Of a stretch of DNA of 57,927 nucleotides, positions 25,090-34,581 are shown piece after piece. The stretch comes from Syntrophus sp964555065 (GTDB taxonomy: Bacteria > Desulfobacterota > Syntrophia > Syntrophales > Syntrophaceae). Within the stretch, counting starts at the first letter, position 1. Each line of letters starts with the position of its first letter. The stretch lies in assembly GCA_964555065.1 (NCBI GenBank), contig CAZKRB010000010.1, positions 1 to 57,927 on the forward strand, written 5' to 3'. Under the pieces are notes generated by a model. It was not told where the DNA came from. It worked only from the letters and a program-made list of their open reading frames with translations, and did no database searches. A program made the position numbers and the translations under genes.

Positions 25090-27030
25090 ATGAAGATATC
25101 AGAACGTCTGCTTGAAGAGAGAGTTTCACCCAAAGAATTAAAGGAAAAAGGAGTCTCCGCCGTTCTCGACAAAATCCGGCGCACGGATGGATTCTATGTG
25201 ACCAACACCGAACGGGACCTTTCCCAGTCAGACTTCAAGAACCGGATCATGCCCCATACCCAGCTCCTGGTGGCCAAGGAGCGGAATGATGCGGGCTATT
25301 TCTCCATCGAGATCACGGGAGGCGCCTCCATCCACGTGGATATGCTGCGCAAGCAGATGAATCCCCTGGAGAAGCTGGAAGTGCTGAACGCCAACATGCC
25401 CGATACGCTCTTCCAGACCCTTTGCCGCGGGATCAACCTCTTCGGCTACCGGCCTTACCCGGAAAACGTGATCCGTTTGACGGTGAAGTCCTTTGCCCGT
25501 TTCGTCCATGTCTGGCGCGTCTTTGATTTTCTCAATTATGTGCCCAATATGATCCCGATTTTCGAGGAGGTCCGGAAGGCGGGCTGCCTCCTGGAGCCGG
25601 CCATCTGCTTCTCCACGGGCCCAGAACATACCGATGCCTACTACGTGCAGAAAGTCGGAGAGATACTGGAGGTGACCGGTCCGGAGATCCTGCTGGGAAT
25701 CAAGAACCACGGGGGTCTGGGAACGCCGAGAAGGATCGGGGAGCTGGTCCGCTCCATCCTGAATGCCTATCCCGAACTGATCGTGCATTATCACGGCCAC
25801 AACACGGACGGGGCGGATATCGGAAGGATCGTGGAGGCCGTGCGCAGCGGGGCCAAAATCGTCAATGCCGGGGATCATGCCTTTACCGGCTTTTACGGAC
25901 CGCCGCCGATCCTGACGGTGGTGGACATCCTGGAGGACCTGGGTTGCCATGCCGCCGGCCTCGACCGTCAGGCGGTTATCGACACCTCCAACAAACTCCG
26001 GCCGGAAAGGGAATACTACAAGGATTTTGAATCCCAGTTTCTCGGCTTCGACCCAACCGTCCAGATTCACAAACTGCCGGGAGGAGCGACCGGGTCGAGC
26101 TTTGAACAGGCTCTCAAGGGCGGCTTCCTGCAGCGCATGCCGGAAATCCTACAGACGGAACTGCCCCGGGTCCATGTCGAACTGGGAAACTGGTGGAGCG
26201 TGACGCCCGGATCCCAGATCCTCTGGACGACGGCGGCCAACAACGTTCTGAAAGGCCAGCGGTACAAGGACGCCACGGATGATCTGAAAAACCTCATGCT
26301 GGGGCGATATGGTGAACTGCCCTTCTACCGGCCCGCTGATGAAATCTATGAGGCCGTTTTCGGTCCGGACTGGAAAAGCCTTGTCGAAGAGGAATACGGC
26401 ATGCAGAAGGTGGAAGACATCGACCTGGCCGTGGAAAAAAAGGTGCTGGAGCACCGCCTGGGGCGCGAAGCGACGAAGGACGAACTGGTTCTGTATCTCC
26501 AGCATCCCAACGATGCCGTTGATTTTTTCAAGTTCGAGGCGAAATACGGCAAGACCTGGGTGCTGCCGCCTAAAATCTGGTTCAAGCGGGGCGGCTTCAA
26601 CCTTGGGGAAAAATTCGAAATTCTCGATGCCTATGGAAAACTGCACATTGTCGAAATCGGGACCCAGCGGAAAACCAAGATGGGGGACGCGGTCACCTGG
26701 CTGCAGATCGATCACCACCCCCAGCCCATCTTGACCGAATTGGAGACGGAAGGGCCGACGGCGGCGAGGAAGATCCAGCTGACGGCCAAGGAGATCGACG
26801 CCTTGGCCCTGGCGGGGGATATGCGATCGCACATCACCGGCACCGTGAGCGAAGTTTCCGTGTCCGAGGGGGATGAGGTTTCCGCCGGCCAGCTGCTCGT
26901 TGTTCTCGAAGCGATGAAGATGCTCAATAACGTAGTTTCCGAGGTCAACGGACAGGTCTCCGAAGTCCTGGTCTCTCCGGGGGACAAAGTAGAAGTCGGC
27001 TCCCCGCTGCTCATGATCAAGAAGGAGTAG
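25090..27030 (+). CDS. Carboxyltransferase + biotinyl subunit, divergent PycB/OadA type
   Basis: A 646-residue protein. The TIM-barrel carboxyltransferase has RD (TERDLSQSDF), GGASIHVDM, LCRGINLFGYR, the carbamylated-lysine site ILLGIKNHGGLGTP and the metal site VHYHGHNTDG. A middle domain follows, and a biotinyl domain ends the protein with Lys610 in EAMKMLN. The layout matches pyruvate carboxylase subunit B and the oxaloacetate decarboxylase alpha subunit, but key pocket blocks differ: KNHGG for KDMAG, HGHNTDG for HTHDTSG and GFYGPPP for the usual SMSGMTSQPS. No decarboxylase membrane subunit is nearby. Pyruvate carboxylase is a reasonable default; another 2-oxoacid acceptor is possible. 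Confidence 0.8.
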   Translation: MKISERLLEERVSPKELKEKGVSAVLDKIRRTDGFYVTNTERDLSQSDFKNRIMPHTQLLVAKERNDAGYFSIEITGGASIHVDMLRKQMNPLEKLEVLNANMPDTLFQTLCRGINLFGYRPYPENVIRLTVKSFARFVHVWRVFDFLNYVPNMIPIFEEVRKAGCLLEPAICFSTGPEHTDAYYVQKVGEILEVTGPEILLGIKNHGGLGTPRRIGELVRSILNAYPELIVHYHGHNTDGADIGRIVEAVRSGAKIVNAGDHAFTGFYGPPPILTVVDILEDLGCHAAGLDRQAVIDTSNKLRPEREYYKDFESQFLGFDPTVQIHKLPGGATGSSFEQALKGGFLQRMPEILQTELPRVHVELGNWWSVTPGSQILWTTAANNVLKGQRYKDATDDLKNLMLGRYGELPFYRPADEIYEAVFGPDWKSLVEEEYGMQKVEDIDLAVEKKVLEHRLGREATKDELVLYLQHPNDAVDFFKFEAKYGKTWVLPPKIWFKRGGFNLGEKFEILDAYGKLHIVEIGTQRKTKMGDAVTWLQIDHHPQPILTELETEGPTAARKIQLTAKEIDALALAGDMRSHITGTVSEVSVSEGDEVSAGQLLVVLEAMKMLNNVVSEVNGQVSEVLVSPGDKVEVGSPLLMIKKE

Positions 27031-27065
27031 CCCCGCCGTTTACCCCTTTATGCTTTGCCTGCCGC

Positions 27066-27108
27066 GAGGAAGGTTTCCGGTGCGCTGCCGGGACCTTCCT
27101 CTTTTTTT
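27066..27108 (+). terminator. Rho-independent terminator of the carboxylase operon
   Basis: GAGGAAGGT (27066-27074) pairs with ACCTTCCTC (27093-27101), with an inner CCGG pairing, and seven T's follow directly. It lies 36 bases after the stop codon. Confidence 0.9.
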
Positions 27109-27344
27109 GGGAAATAGGCCGGCCGCGCCTCGGGGGGGAGAATGTTTGCCCGCGGAGCTTTCATCCCTTAACCTTTGTCCTCTTTTGATCGGGAGCAGGA
27201 TGGGGCGGACAGCCTCATTGTCTCCTCGAACGTGTTCCTGCCAGGAATCCCTCGCTCCCAGCAAGCGGCCGAGAACGCTTGCCTGACCTGGAATTAAATC
27301 AAGACCTTCAATGGCGCCAGCATTATTTTTGCACGTAAGAAGGG
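27109..27344. other. Untranslated stretch between the terminator and the secA promoter
   Basis: With the terminator and promoter it makes a 430-base gap. No gene, RNA or SecM-like open frame was recognised. Confidence 0.5.
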
Positions 27345-27372
27345 TTGACATCCGTTTCAAATGGTGTATGGA
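27345..27372 (+). promoter_or_regulatory. Predicted secA promoter
   Basis: TTGACA (27345-27350) is followed after 16 bases by TATGGA (27367-27372). The secA start codon lies about 90 bases downstream. Confidence 0.5.
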
Positions 27373-27463
27373 ATAACGAGTTTATTTCCTGATTTCAGGT
27401 CAGGATGACAAAAATATTTCAACCGGCCCTGCTGCCGGTTTCAACGGAAGAAGGTCATCGTCT

Positions 27464-29980
27464 ATGTTTGCAACGGTACTGAAAAAGATCGTAGGCACCA
27501 AGAATGATCGGGAACTGAAGAAGTACTCGGCCATCCTGCGGGAAATCAACGCACTGGAGTCCTCCGTCGCCGCCTTGAGCGACGAGGCACTGAAGGCCAG
27601 AGCGCCTTATTTCAAAGAGAAGCTGCAAAACGGCGCCAGTCTGGATGATATTCTGCCCGAGGTCTTTGCCGTGGTCCGCGAAGTCTCACGGCGAACGATG
27701 GAGATGCGCCCCTTTGATGTTCAGATCATCGGCGGCATGGTGCTTCACGAAGGAAAAATCGCGGAGATGAAGACGGGCGAAGGCAAGACGCTGGCGGCCA
27801 CGATGCCGATGGTGCTGAACGCCCTGGAGGGGAAGGGCGCCCACCTGGTCACCGTCAACGACTATCTGGCAAAGCGCGACGCTGAGTGGATGGGACCGAT
27901 TTACAACTTTCTCGGGCTGAGCGTCGGCGTCATCGTCCACGGCATGGATGACGAAGAGCGTCGGGCCGCCTACGCCTGCGATATCACCTATGGCACGAAC
28001 AACGAGTTTGGGTTCGACTACCTGCGGGACAACATGAAATTCGACTTGGCGGATTATACGCAGCGCGACTTTAACTACGCCATCGTCGACGAAGTGGACA
28101 GCATCCTCATCGACGAGGCCAGAACGCCGCTGATCATCTCCGGCCCCTCGGAAGAATCGACGGATAAATACTACCGGATCAACCAGGTGATTCCCCGCCT
28201 GCGGAAAGATACGGATTACACTGTGGACGAAAAGAGCCGGACCGTCGTCCTGACGGAAGAGGGCGTAGCCCGGGTCGAATCCTACCTGAAGGTTTCGAAT
28301 CTCTATGAGCCGAAAAACATCGAGACCCTTCACCACGTCAACCAGGCCCTCAAGGCGCATACGCTCTTCAAGCGGGATGTGGATTATCTCGTGAAGGAAG
28401 GCCAGGTCATCATTGTCGATGAATTCACGGGTCGGATCATGCCCGGCCGAAGGTACAGCGACGGTCTCCACCAGGCCCTGGAAGCCAAGGAAAACGTGAA
28501 GATCGAGCAGGAAAACCAGACCCTGGCCTCCGTCACGTTCCAGAACTTTTTCCGGATGTATTCCAAGCTTGCGGGAATGACGGGAACAGCCGACACCGAG
28601 GCCGCAGAATTCAAGAAGATCTACAACCTCGATGTGGTCGTGATCCCGACCAACATGCCGATGATCCGGGAGGATCACACCGATGTGATCTACAAGACGG
28701 AAAAGGAGAAGTTCGCGGCGGTCATCGAGGAAATCAAGGAGCTGCACAGCGCGAAACGGCCGGTTCTGGTAGGCACCATCTCCATCGAAAAATCGGAGCT
28801 CCTCAGCAAGTACCTGATCCAGGCGGGGGTTCAGCACCATGTTCTCAACGCGAAGAATCATGAAAAGGAAGCAGAGATCGTTTCACAGGCCGGCCAACCG
28901 GGCCAGGTGACGATCTCCACCAACATGGCCGGCCGCGGGACCGACATCAAGCTGGGGGAAGGGGTCGCGGAACTTGGGGGGTTGCATATTCTGGGCACGG
29001 AACGGCATGAAAGCCGCCGCATCGACAATCAGCTCCGGGGGCGTTCCGGCCGCCAGGGCGATATGGGCTCTTCGCGCTTTTATCTCTCCCTGGAAGACGA
29101 TCTGCTGCGGATCTTCGGGGCGGAGAAAATTTCCTCGATCATGGATAAGGTGGGCATTGAAGAAAATGAGCCCATCGAGCACAAGCTCATCTCCCGGGCC
29201 ATTGAAAATGCCCAGAAACGGGTCGAAGGTCAGAACTTCGACATCCGGAAACATCTGCTGGAATATGACGATGTCATGAACCGGCAGCGCCAGGTCATTT
29301 ACGAGCAGCGGAAAAGCGTGCTCAAAGGGGACACACTGCGGGAGGATCTCCAGGATATCATTGAGGAGATCGTAGAAGACCTGGTCGGCGAGTACGTGGA
29401 TGAAAAGCGGCATCCCGATGAGTGGAATCTGAAGGGCCTGGAGGACCGGATTTTCCAGCAGTTCTCCCTGCGAATGAACATCGCGGCGGATGATGTGGGG
29501 AGCCGCCAGGACCTCGAAGAAAAAATCGTCTCCGCGGCGAACGATCATTTAAACCGGAAAGAGGCGGAGTTCGGCAAACCGCTCATGGACTATCTCATCA
29601 AAATGATCAGCCTGCAGTGCATCGATACCCACTGGAAGGATCACCTGCTGGGGATGGACCACCTCAAGGAAGGAATCGGCCTGCGGGGATACGGTCAGAA
29701 AGATCCGGTGCGGGAGTATCAGAAAGAGGGTTACGAATTGTTCATGGAGATGATCCAGCAGATCAAGGAGGACACCCTAAAAAAGCTCTGCATCGTCCAG
29801 ATCCAGCGGGAAGAAGAAGTGGAGGAAATGCGGGAGCAGACGCGGCAGGACTATATCATGAACCGGGGTGAGGATATCGCAGCCCCGGCGACGGTACGCC
29901 GGAAAGGCGACAAGGTCGGCCGCAATGATCCCTGCCCCTGCGGCAGCGGGAAGAAATATAAGAAGTGCTGCGGGGCTTAA
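27464..29980 (+). CDS. secA: Protein translocase ATPase SecA
   Basis: The motor that drives unfolded preproteins through SecYEG. The 838 residues include the N-terminal KIVGTKNDRELK, the Walker A loop TGEGKT (Lys108), the DEAD-type DEVDSILIDEARTPL, the IEKSE and TNMAGRGTDIKLG helicase-II motifs, GRSGRQGD and the C-terminal zinc tail RNDPCPCGSGKKYKKCC, which binds SecB and phospholipids. It appears to be transcribed alone from its own promoter. All key motifs are intact. Confidence 0.98.
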   Translation: MFATVLKKIVGTKNDRELKKYSAILREINALESSVAALSDEALKARAPYFKEKLQNGASLDDILPEVFAVVREVSRRTMEMRPFDVQIIGGMVLHEGKIAEMKTGEGKTLAATMPMVLNALEGKGAHLVTVNDYLAKRDAEWMGPIYNFLGLSVGVIVHGMDDEERRAAYACDITYGTNNEFGFDYLRDNMKFDLADYTQRDFNYAIVDEVDSILIDEARTPLIISGPSEESTDKYYRINQVIPRLRKDTDYTVDEKSRTVVLTEEGVARVESYLKVSNLYEPKNIETLHHVNQALKAHTLFKRDVDYLVKEGQVIIVDEFTGRIMPGRRYSDGLHQALEAKENVKIEQENQTLASVTFQNFFRMYSKLAGMTGTADTEAAEFKKIYNLDVVVIPTNMPMIREDHTDVIYKTEKEKFAAVIEEIKELHSAKRPVLVGTISIEKSELLSKYLIQAGVQHHVLNAKNHEKEAEIVSQAGQPGQVTISTNMAGRGTDIKLGEGVAELGGLHILGTERHESRRIDNQLRGRSGRQGDMGSSRFYLSLEDDLLRIFGAEKISSIMDKVGIEENEPIEHKLISRAIENAQKRVEGQNFDIRKHLLEYDDVMNRQRQVIYEQRKSVLKGDTLREDLQDIIEEIVEDLVGEYVDEKRHPDEWNLKGLEDRIFQQFSLRMNIAADDVGSRQDLEEKIVSAANDHLNRKEAEFGKPLMDYLIKMISLQCIDTHWKDHLLGMDHLKEGIGLRGYGQKDPVREYQKEGYELFMEMIQQIKEDTLKKLCIVQIQREEEVEEMREQTRQDYIMNRGEDIAAPATVRRKGDKVGRNDPCPCGSGKKYKKCCGA

Positions 29981-30045
29981 GCCCTCTCGGTGACGGAATG
30001 GAAACCCCATGGGGGTCATGATCGATTTGAAGGGCAGGTGAGTGC

Positions 30046-31239
30046 GTGAACGGTGAAGACTATGCGGTTCCCGGTTTTCTGGCCAACGGAGTTTCCGCGG
30101 GCATCAAGGGGGAAGGGCGGAAGGATCTCGCCCTGATTTATTCGGAAGTGCCGGCCAAGGTTGCCGCGATGTTTACGACCAACTGCTTCAAGGCCGCCCC
30201 CGTGGTCCTGAATATGGAGCGGGTTCCTTCAGGGACCGCCCAGGCCGTCCTGACCAACAGCGGCAATGCCAACGCCGCGACGGGTGAACGGGGCTACCAG
30301 GATGCCCTGGCCATGTCCCTTGCCACAGCGAAGGGGCTTCGCCTCGCCGATGAACTGGTGCTGGTTTCCTCGACCGGCGTGATCGGCCATCCCCTGCCCG
30401 TGGACAAGATCGAAAAAGGGATTGAACCGCTGGTGGCAGGATTGCATTCCGGGGGGATTCCCGATGCCGAACAGGCCATGATGACCACCGATCGCTTCCC
30501 CAAAATGTCCTGCCGGAAGGCAAAAATTGGTTCCCGGGAGGTCACCGTTTCCGGGATTGCCAAGGGGGCGGGGATGATCCAGCCCAATATGGCGACGATG
30601 CTGGCTTACGTCATGACCGATGCCGATATCGAAGCGGCGGCGCTGCAGGCGGTCTTCCGGGAAGGAGTGGCGCAGAGCTTCAACGCCATCTCTGTGGACG
30701 GCTGCATGAGCACCAACGATACGGCGCTGATCCTGGCCAACGGCAGGGCGGGAAACCGGCAGATCCGCCGTCGCTCCCGGGAATTCGCCCCCTTCCGGGA
30801 GATGCTCTGCGCGGTCCTGGATGACCTCTGCCGCGGCATGGTGCGGGACGGTGAAGGGGCGACGAAGCTCATCGACCTGACGGTGGAAGGAGCCCGGACC
30901 GAGTCCGAGGCCCGCCGAATTGCCTATGCCGTGGCGAATTCCAACCTGGTCAAAACGGCCTTTTACGGAGGCGATCCCAACTGGGGGAGGATTATTTCCG
31001 CCGCCGGCTCCCTGGGCATTCCCCTTGCCGTGACGGCGGTGCGGCTCTTCTTTGAAGACGTCTGTCTCTTTTCCATGGGGGAGGGAACGGTTACGCCCGC
31101 AGACCGGATCGCCGCCATCATGGCCTCAGACACCATCCGGGTCCGGCTGGAGCTCGGGATGGGCAGCAGGAGCTTCCGGATCTATACCTCGGATCTTTCC
31201 TTTGAGTACGTGAAAATCAACGCCCATTATCACACCTGA
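30046..31239 (+). CDS. argJ: Bifunctional ornithine acetyltransferase / N-acetylglutamate synthase
   Basis: Recycles the acetyl group in arginine synthesis by moving it from N-acetylornithine to glutamate. The 397 residues include the autocleavage block KGAGMIQPNMATMLAYV, with the nucleophilic Thr184, plus TNSGNANAATG and DPNWGRI. The precursor splits before that Thr into alpha and beta chains. The start is GTG at 30046 behind a weak AGGTGAG; an ATG at 30018 in another frame ends quickly. No other arg gene is in the window. Whether it can also use acetyl-CoA cannot be told from sequence. Confidence 0.95.
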   Translation: MNGEDYAVPGFLANGVSAGIKGEGRKDLALIYSEVPAKVAAMFTTNCFKAAPVVLNMERVPSGTAQAVLTNSGNANAATGERGYQDALAMSLATAKGLRLADELVLVSSTGVIGHPLPVDKIEKGIEPLVAGLHSGGIPDAEQAMMTTDRFPKMSCRKAKIGSREVTVSGIAKGAGMIQPNMATMLAYVMTDADIEAAALQAVFREGVAQSFNAISVDGCMSTNDTALILANGRAGNRQIRRRSREFAPFREMLCAVLDDLCRGMVRDGEGATKLIDLTVEGARTESEARRIAYAVANSNLVKTAFYGGDPNWGRIISAAGSLGIPLAVTAVRLFFEDVCLFSMGEGTVTPADRIAAIMASDTIRVRLELGMGSRSFRIYTSDLSFEYVKINAHYHT

Positions 31240-31662
31240 TCGGGAAACCACCCTCCGGACGTCCCCGCGCCGTTGATCCCCGCCTATAGGGGCTGTTTTA
31301 CCGGTGAAGTAAGGGCGTTTAAAACCTCCGAGAACGGGATTCGCGCCCGGCGGGATCAGATCCCATGGGGCAAGCGGAAAAGTCGGCGACGTCTTCGATC
31401 CATAAGTCACCCGTACAAATTCTAGACGGCAGGCTTGCCATGGGCAGATCATTCGCAAACATAAGGCGTCGGCTTACAGCTTAACAGTAGGTTAATACCC
31501 TTTTTAAAATAAAAATAAATCCAATGGACTGATTATTTGCATTAATCGGTTCGCCTATTTCAGGCCTGAGAGTTCGTGCGGGTGCCAGACCGTTCAAATT
31601 CCTTGGGTGACTTTGACTGTCCCGGCAGGTTATCCGTCCAATAACCCTTTTAACGGGTGCGT
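31240..31662. other. Intergenic region between argJ and the oxidoreductase
   Basis: About 420 bases without a gene. A weak hairpin, CCCC-GCCTATA-GGGG followed by CTGTTTT near 31280-31302, may end argJ transcription. An AT-rich block at 31488-31550 is a likely promoter area for the downstream gene. Confidence 0.4.
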
Positions 31663-32787
31663 ATGGCAAAATTATTCGAGACCACTGAAATCAACGGGAT
31701 GAGGCTTTCCAACCGGTTCGTCCGTTCGGCGACCTGGGAAGGAATGGCAACGCCGGAAGGGAAGGTGACGCCAAGGCTGATTGAAACCATGACCCGGCTT
31801 GCCGAGGGCGGCGTCGGCTTGATCGTCAGCAGCCATGCCTATGTTCGGCCGGAAGGACAGGCAACGCCCTGGCAGCTCGGCGTTTATAAGGACGAACTGA
31901 TTCCGGGCCTTCTGGAAATGGCGGCCTCGGTTCACCGGTGCGGCGGCCGGATCATCCTGCAGCTGGCCCATGCCGGCGCCTTTGCCGCGGAATCCCAGAT
32001 TGTCGGTCCTGCGGTTGCCGTATCGAACGATGCCGGATCTTTCGATACGGCCCGGAAGGAGCTTTCCCGGCAGAACATCCGGGAGCTGGTCGAAGCCTTT
32101 GCCGCCGGCGCGCGCAGAGCGAAGGCCGCAGATTTTGACGGAGTGGAGCTTCATGCCGCCCATGGCTATCTTCTCAGCCAGTTCCTCTCGCCCCTCTACA
32201 ACCAGCGCCGGGATGAGTACGGCGGCGATTTTCGGAACCGTGTCCGGATCTGCCTGGAGATCGGCGCCGCCATACGGGAAGCCGTGGGGTGGGATTATCC
32301 CCTGTTGATCAAGATGAACGGCCAGGACGATAGCAGGAACGGTCTGGAGCTGGAGGAATCGGTCCCGATGGCAAAGCTCCTGGCAGAGGCCGGTTTTGAC
32401 GCTCTTGAACTGAGCGGCGGATTGTTGAAAAGTGTCAAGCGGTCTCCCAGCCGGCCACGGATCGACTCGGTGGAAAAGGAAGCCTACTTCCGGGAAGAAG
32501 CCCGGGCCATGAAAAAGGAAATCTCCATCCCCCTGATCCTGGTCGGGGGGATAAGGTCCTATGCCACTGCCGAAGGGCTCGTGGCGGAAGGGGTTGCCGA
32601 TTACATCGCCATGAGCCGTCCCTTGATCCGGGAGCCGCACCTGATCAGCCGTTGGCGGGCAGGGGATCGCCGCAAAGCGGAGTGCACATCGGACAATCTC
32701 TGCTTCGCTCCTGGGTTTAAAGGCAAGGGCATTTATTGCGTGACCGCGGAGCACGAAGAGGAACGGACTCTTCCGGGAGATTCCTGA
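31663..32787 (+). CDS. Old yellow enzyme family NADH:flavin oxidoreductase
   Basis: A 374-residue FMN-dependent TIM barrel. Recognisable blocks are LSNRFVRSATWEG, the LQLAHAG strand, the FDGVELHAAHGYLLSQFLSP active-site segment and RDEYGG. It lacks the extra C-terminal flavin/NADH domains of 2,4-dienoyl-CoA reductase, but ends with a cysteine-rich tail (CTSDNLCF...GIYC). Relatives reduce activated alkenes of enones or dienoyl-CoA. The start is taken as the ATG at 31663, giving MAKLFETTEI; an in-frame GTG two codons earlier is possible. Substrate unknown. Confidence 0.82.
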   Translation: MAKLFETTEINGMRLSNRFVRSATWEGMATPEGKVTPRLIETMTRLAEGGVGLIVSSHAYVRPEGQATPWQLGVYKDELIPGLLEMAASVHRCGGRIILQLAHAGAFAAESQIVGPAVAVSNDAGSFDTARKELSRQNIRELVEAFAAGARRAKAADFDGVELHAAHGYLLSQFLSPLYNQRRDEYGGDFRNRVRICLEIGAAIREAVGWDYPLLIKMNGQDDSRNGLELEESVPMAKLLAEAGFDALELSGGLLKSVKRSPSRPRIDSVEKEAYFREEARAMKKEISIPLILVGGIRSYATAEGLVAEGVADYIAMSRPLIREPHLISRWRAGDRRKAECTSDNLCFAPGFKGKGIYCVTAEHEEERTLPGDS

Positions 32788-32973
32788 AAAGGGTGTCCTC
32801 CTGGTCCGGCGTTTTCAGGATCGGCAGGGACTGCGGCGGAACCATCCCATTTCCGGGCAGATCAGAAAGAGAAACACACCCGGAGCCGGAGTATTCCTCA
32901 GCGTTCCACGTTTCTTCGAGTCGGTTTATCAGCAAGTATATTAACGAATTTACTCAGAAAGCCAGAAAGAGCC

Positions 32974-34398
32974 ATGTCATCCTCACCCAGACTTCATTTA
33001 ACTGCCGGCGAGATTGAGCGGGCGGGCCGCCTTCTGACGGAATTCCTCCGCAGCTACGAGGCGTCCATTCCATCGGCCTTCGTTCTCCCGCCCCTGGACC
33101 GGACGGAATTGTCCGATATCTTAACACAGCCTTTTTCTGAAAGCGGGATTGGAATAGATCAATTGTTTCAGGAAATCGCTGAAAAGGTTGTACCCAATTC
33201 AACGGCGATCGCTCATCCGAGATTCCTGGCTTATGTTTTGGGGCCTCCCAACGGCATCGCCCCCTTCGCCGATGCCATTGCGTCCGCTCTCAACCAGAAC
33301 TGCAATTTCTGGCAGCTTTCCCCGGCAGCGAATGTCATCGAGCAGAAAGTGATTCGATGGCTCTCCGGGATGTTCGAATATCCCGAAACAGCCGGGGGGA
33401 TTATCACCAGCGGCGGTTCGATGGCCACGCTGACCGCTTTATCGACCGCCATCCAGGACAAGTGCCGGATCGATTTCCGGAAGTCAGGGCTGCAGTCATT
33501 AAAATCACCGCTTGTTGTCTACACCTCGACAGAAGCGCACCGCTGTGTGGAAAAAGACGCCGTCATCCTCGGACTCGGGCTGGATAATGTGCGCAAAATT
33601 CCGGTAGACGGTGATTTTAGAATGCGTTTGAACCTTTTGGCGGCGGCGGTCCACGAGGATCGAAAAGCCGGGAAACAGCCTTTCTGTGTCGTCGCGACTG
33701 CAGGGACCATCAATACCGGCGCCATCGATCCGATCGATGAGCTTGCCGACTTCTGCCGGGGTGAAGATCTCTGGCTGCACGTCGATGGCGCCTATGGAGC
33801 CCTTTTTATCCTGAGTTCGAGAATGAAAGCCCAATTGCTCCCCTGCGGAAAAGCTGATTCCATTGCGGTCGATCCCCATAAACTTCTCTTTGCACCCCTC
33901 GAGGCCGGCGGTCTTCTCGTTCGTGACCGCGACAAACTGGAACGGGCGTTCAACTTTACCGCCTCCTACCTGACGGCTGAGCGGGATCCGCTCTTTGTCA
34001 ATTACATGGATTATGGCCCCCAGCTTTCCCGAAGCTTCAAAGCCTTTAAAATCTGGTGCGCTCTCCAGGTATTCGGCGTCAGGGTCTTCAGAGAAACGAC
34101 GGAGCGGATGCTCGATGCAGCGCGGTATCTGGAGGAAATAATCCTCCGGGAAAAGAGCCCCTTTGAGCTTCTGGCCCCCGTCTCCTTGAATGCGGTCTGC
34201 TTTCGGTTCAGGAATCTTGATGACGCTAAGAATCAAAGGGTCCTGACTGAACTGGTTGAAGAGGGAACGGCCCTTCTGGGCCCCGTTTTCATCCACGGAC
34301 GATTGGGAATTCGCGCCTGTATGACGAATTATCGCACCACAAGAGAAGATCTGGATCTTGTTGCCCAGCGACTTCTGCAGCTTGGAGCCGCTCCCTGA
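32974..34398 (+). CDS. Group II PLP-dependent amino acid decarboxylase
   Basis: A 474-residue decarboxylase of the aromatic-amino-acid/glutamate/tyrosine group. The PLP lysine is Lys303 in VDPHKLLF, the cofactor Asp is in LHVDGAYGA, and the N-terminal HPRFLAYV and TSGGSMATLTAL segments match. The family releases CO2 from aromatic amino acids, glutamate, aspartate or related substrates; specificity cannot be assigned. A 186-base gap separates it from the oxidoreductase. No transporter lies next to it, which argues against a classic acid-resistance antiporter pair. Confidence 0.85.
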   Translation: MSSSPRLHLTAGEIERAGRLLTEFLRSYEASIPSAFVLPPLDRTELSDILTQPFSESGIGIDQLFQEIAEKVVPNSTAIAHPRFLAYVLGPPNGIAPFADAIASALNQNCNFWQLSPAANVIEQKVIRWLSGMFEYPETAGGIITSGGSMATLTALSTAIQDKCRIDFRKSGLQSLKSPLVVYTSTEAHRCVEKDAVILGLGLDNVRKIPVDGDFRMRLNLLAAAVHEDRKAGKQPFCVVATAGTINTGAIDPIDELADFCRGEDLWLHVDGAYGALFILSSRMKAQLLPCGKADSIAVDPHKLLFAPLEAGGLLVRDRDKLERAFNFTASYLTAERDPLFVNYMDYGPQLSRSFKAFKIWCALQVFGVRVFRETTERMLDAARYLEEIILREKSPFELLAPVSLNAVCFRFRNLDDAKNQRVLTELVEEGTALLGPVFIHGRLGIRACMTNYRTTREDLDLVAQRLLQLGAAP

Positions 34399-34581
34399 TG
34401 TCTTGTGCCCGGCTCAGTATGGAATTTCAATAAAACTCCCGGACAGAATGAAAGATCCAGGCTTTCCATGTCAGCCTGTTGAAGAGGCGGTATGAAGCTG
34501 CCGCTCTCTTCTTGTCGCTTTCAGCCGGTATTTCTTGGCCCATTCAAGGAACCATCCCCTGGGCCGTGGAGCGAAGGTTTC

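Noticed and set aside
23432..25129. A 565-codon open frame on the minus strand opposite the biotin carboxylase
   Set aside because: The plus-strand frame shows all biotin carboxylase motifs; the minus frame has none and no ribosome binding site was evident.
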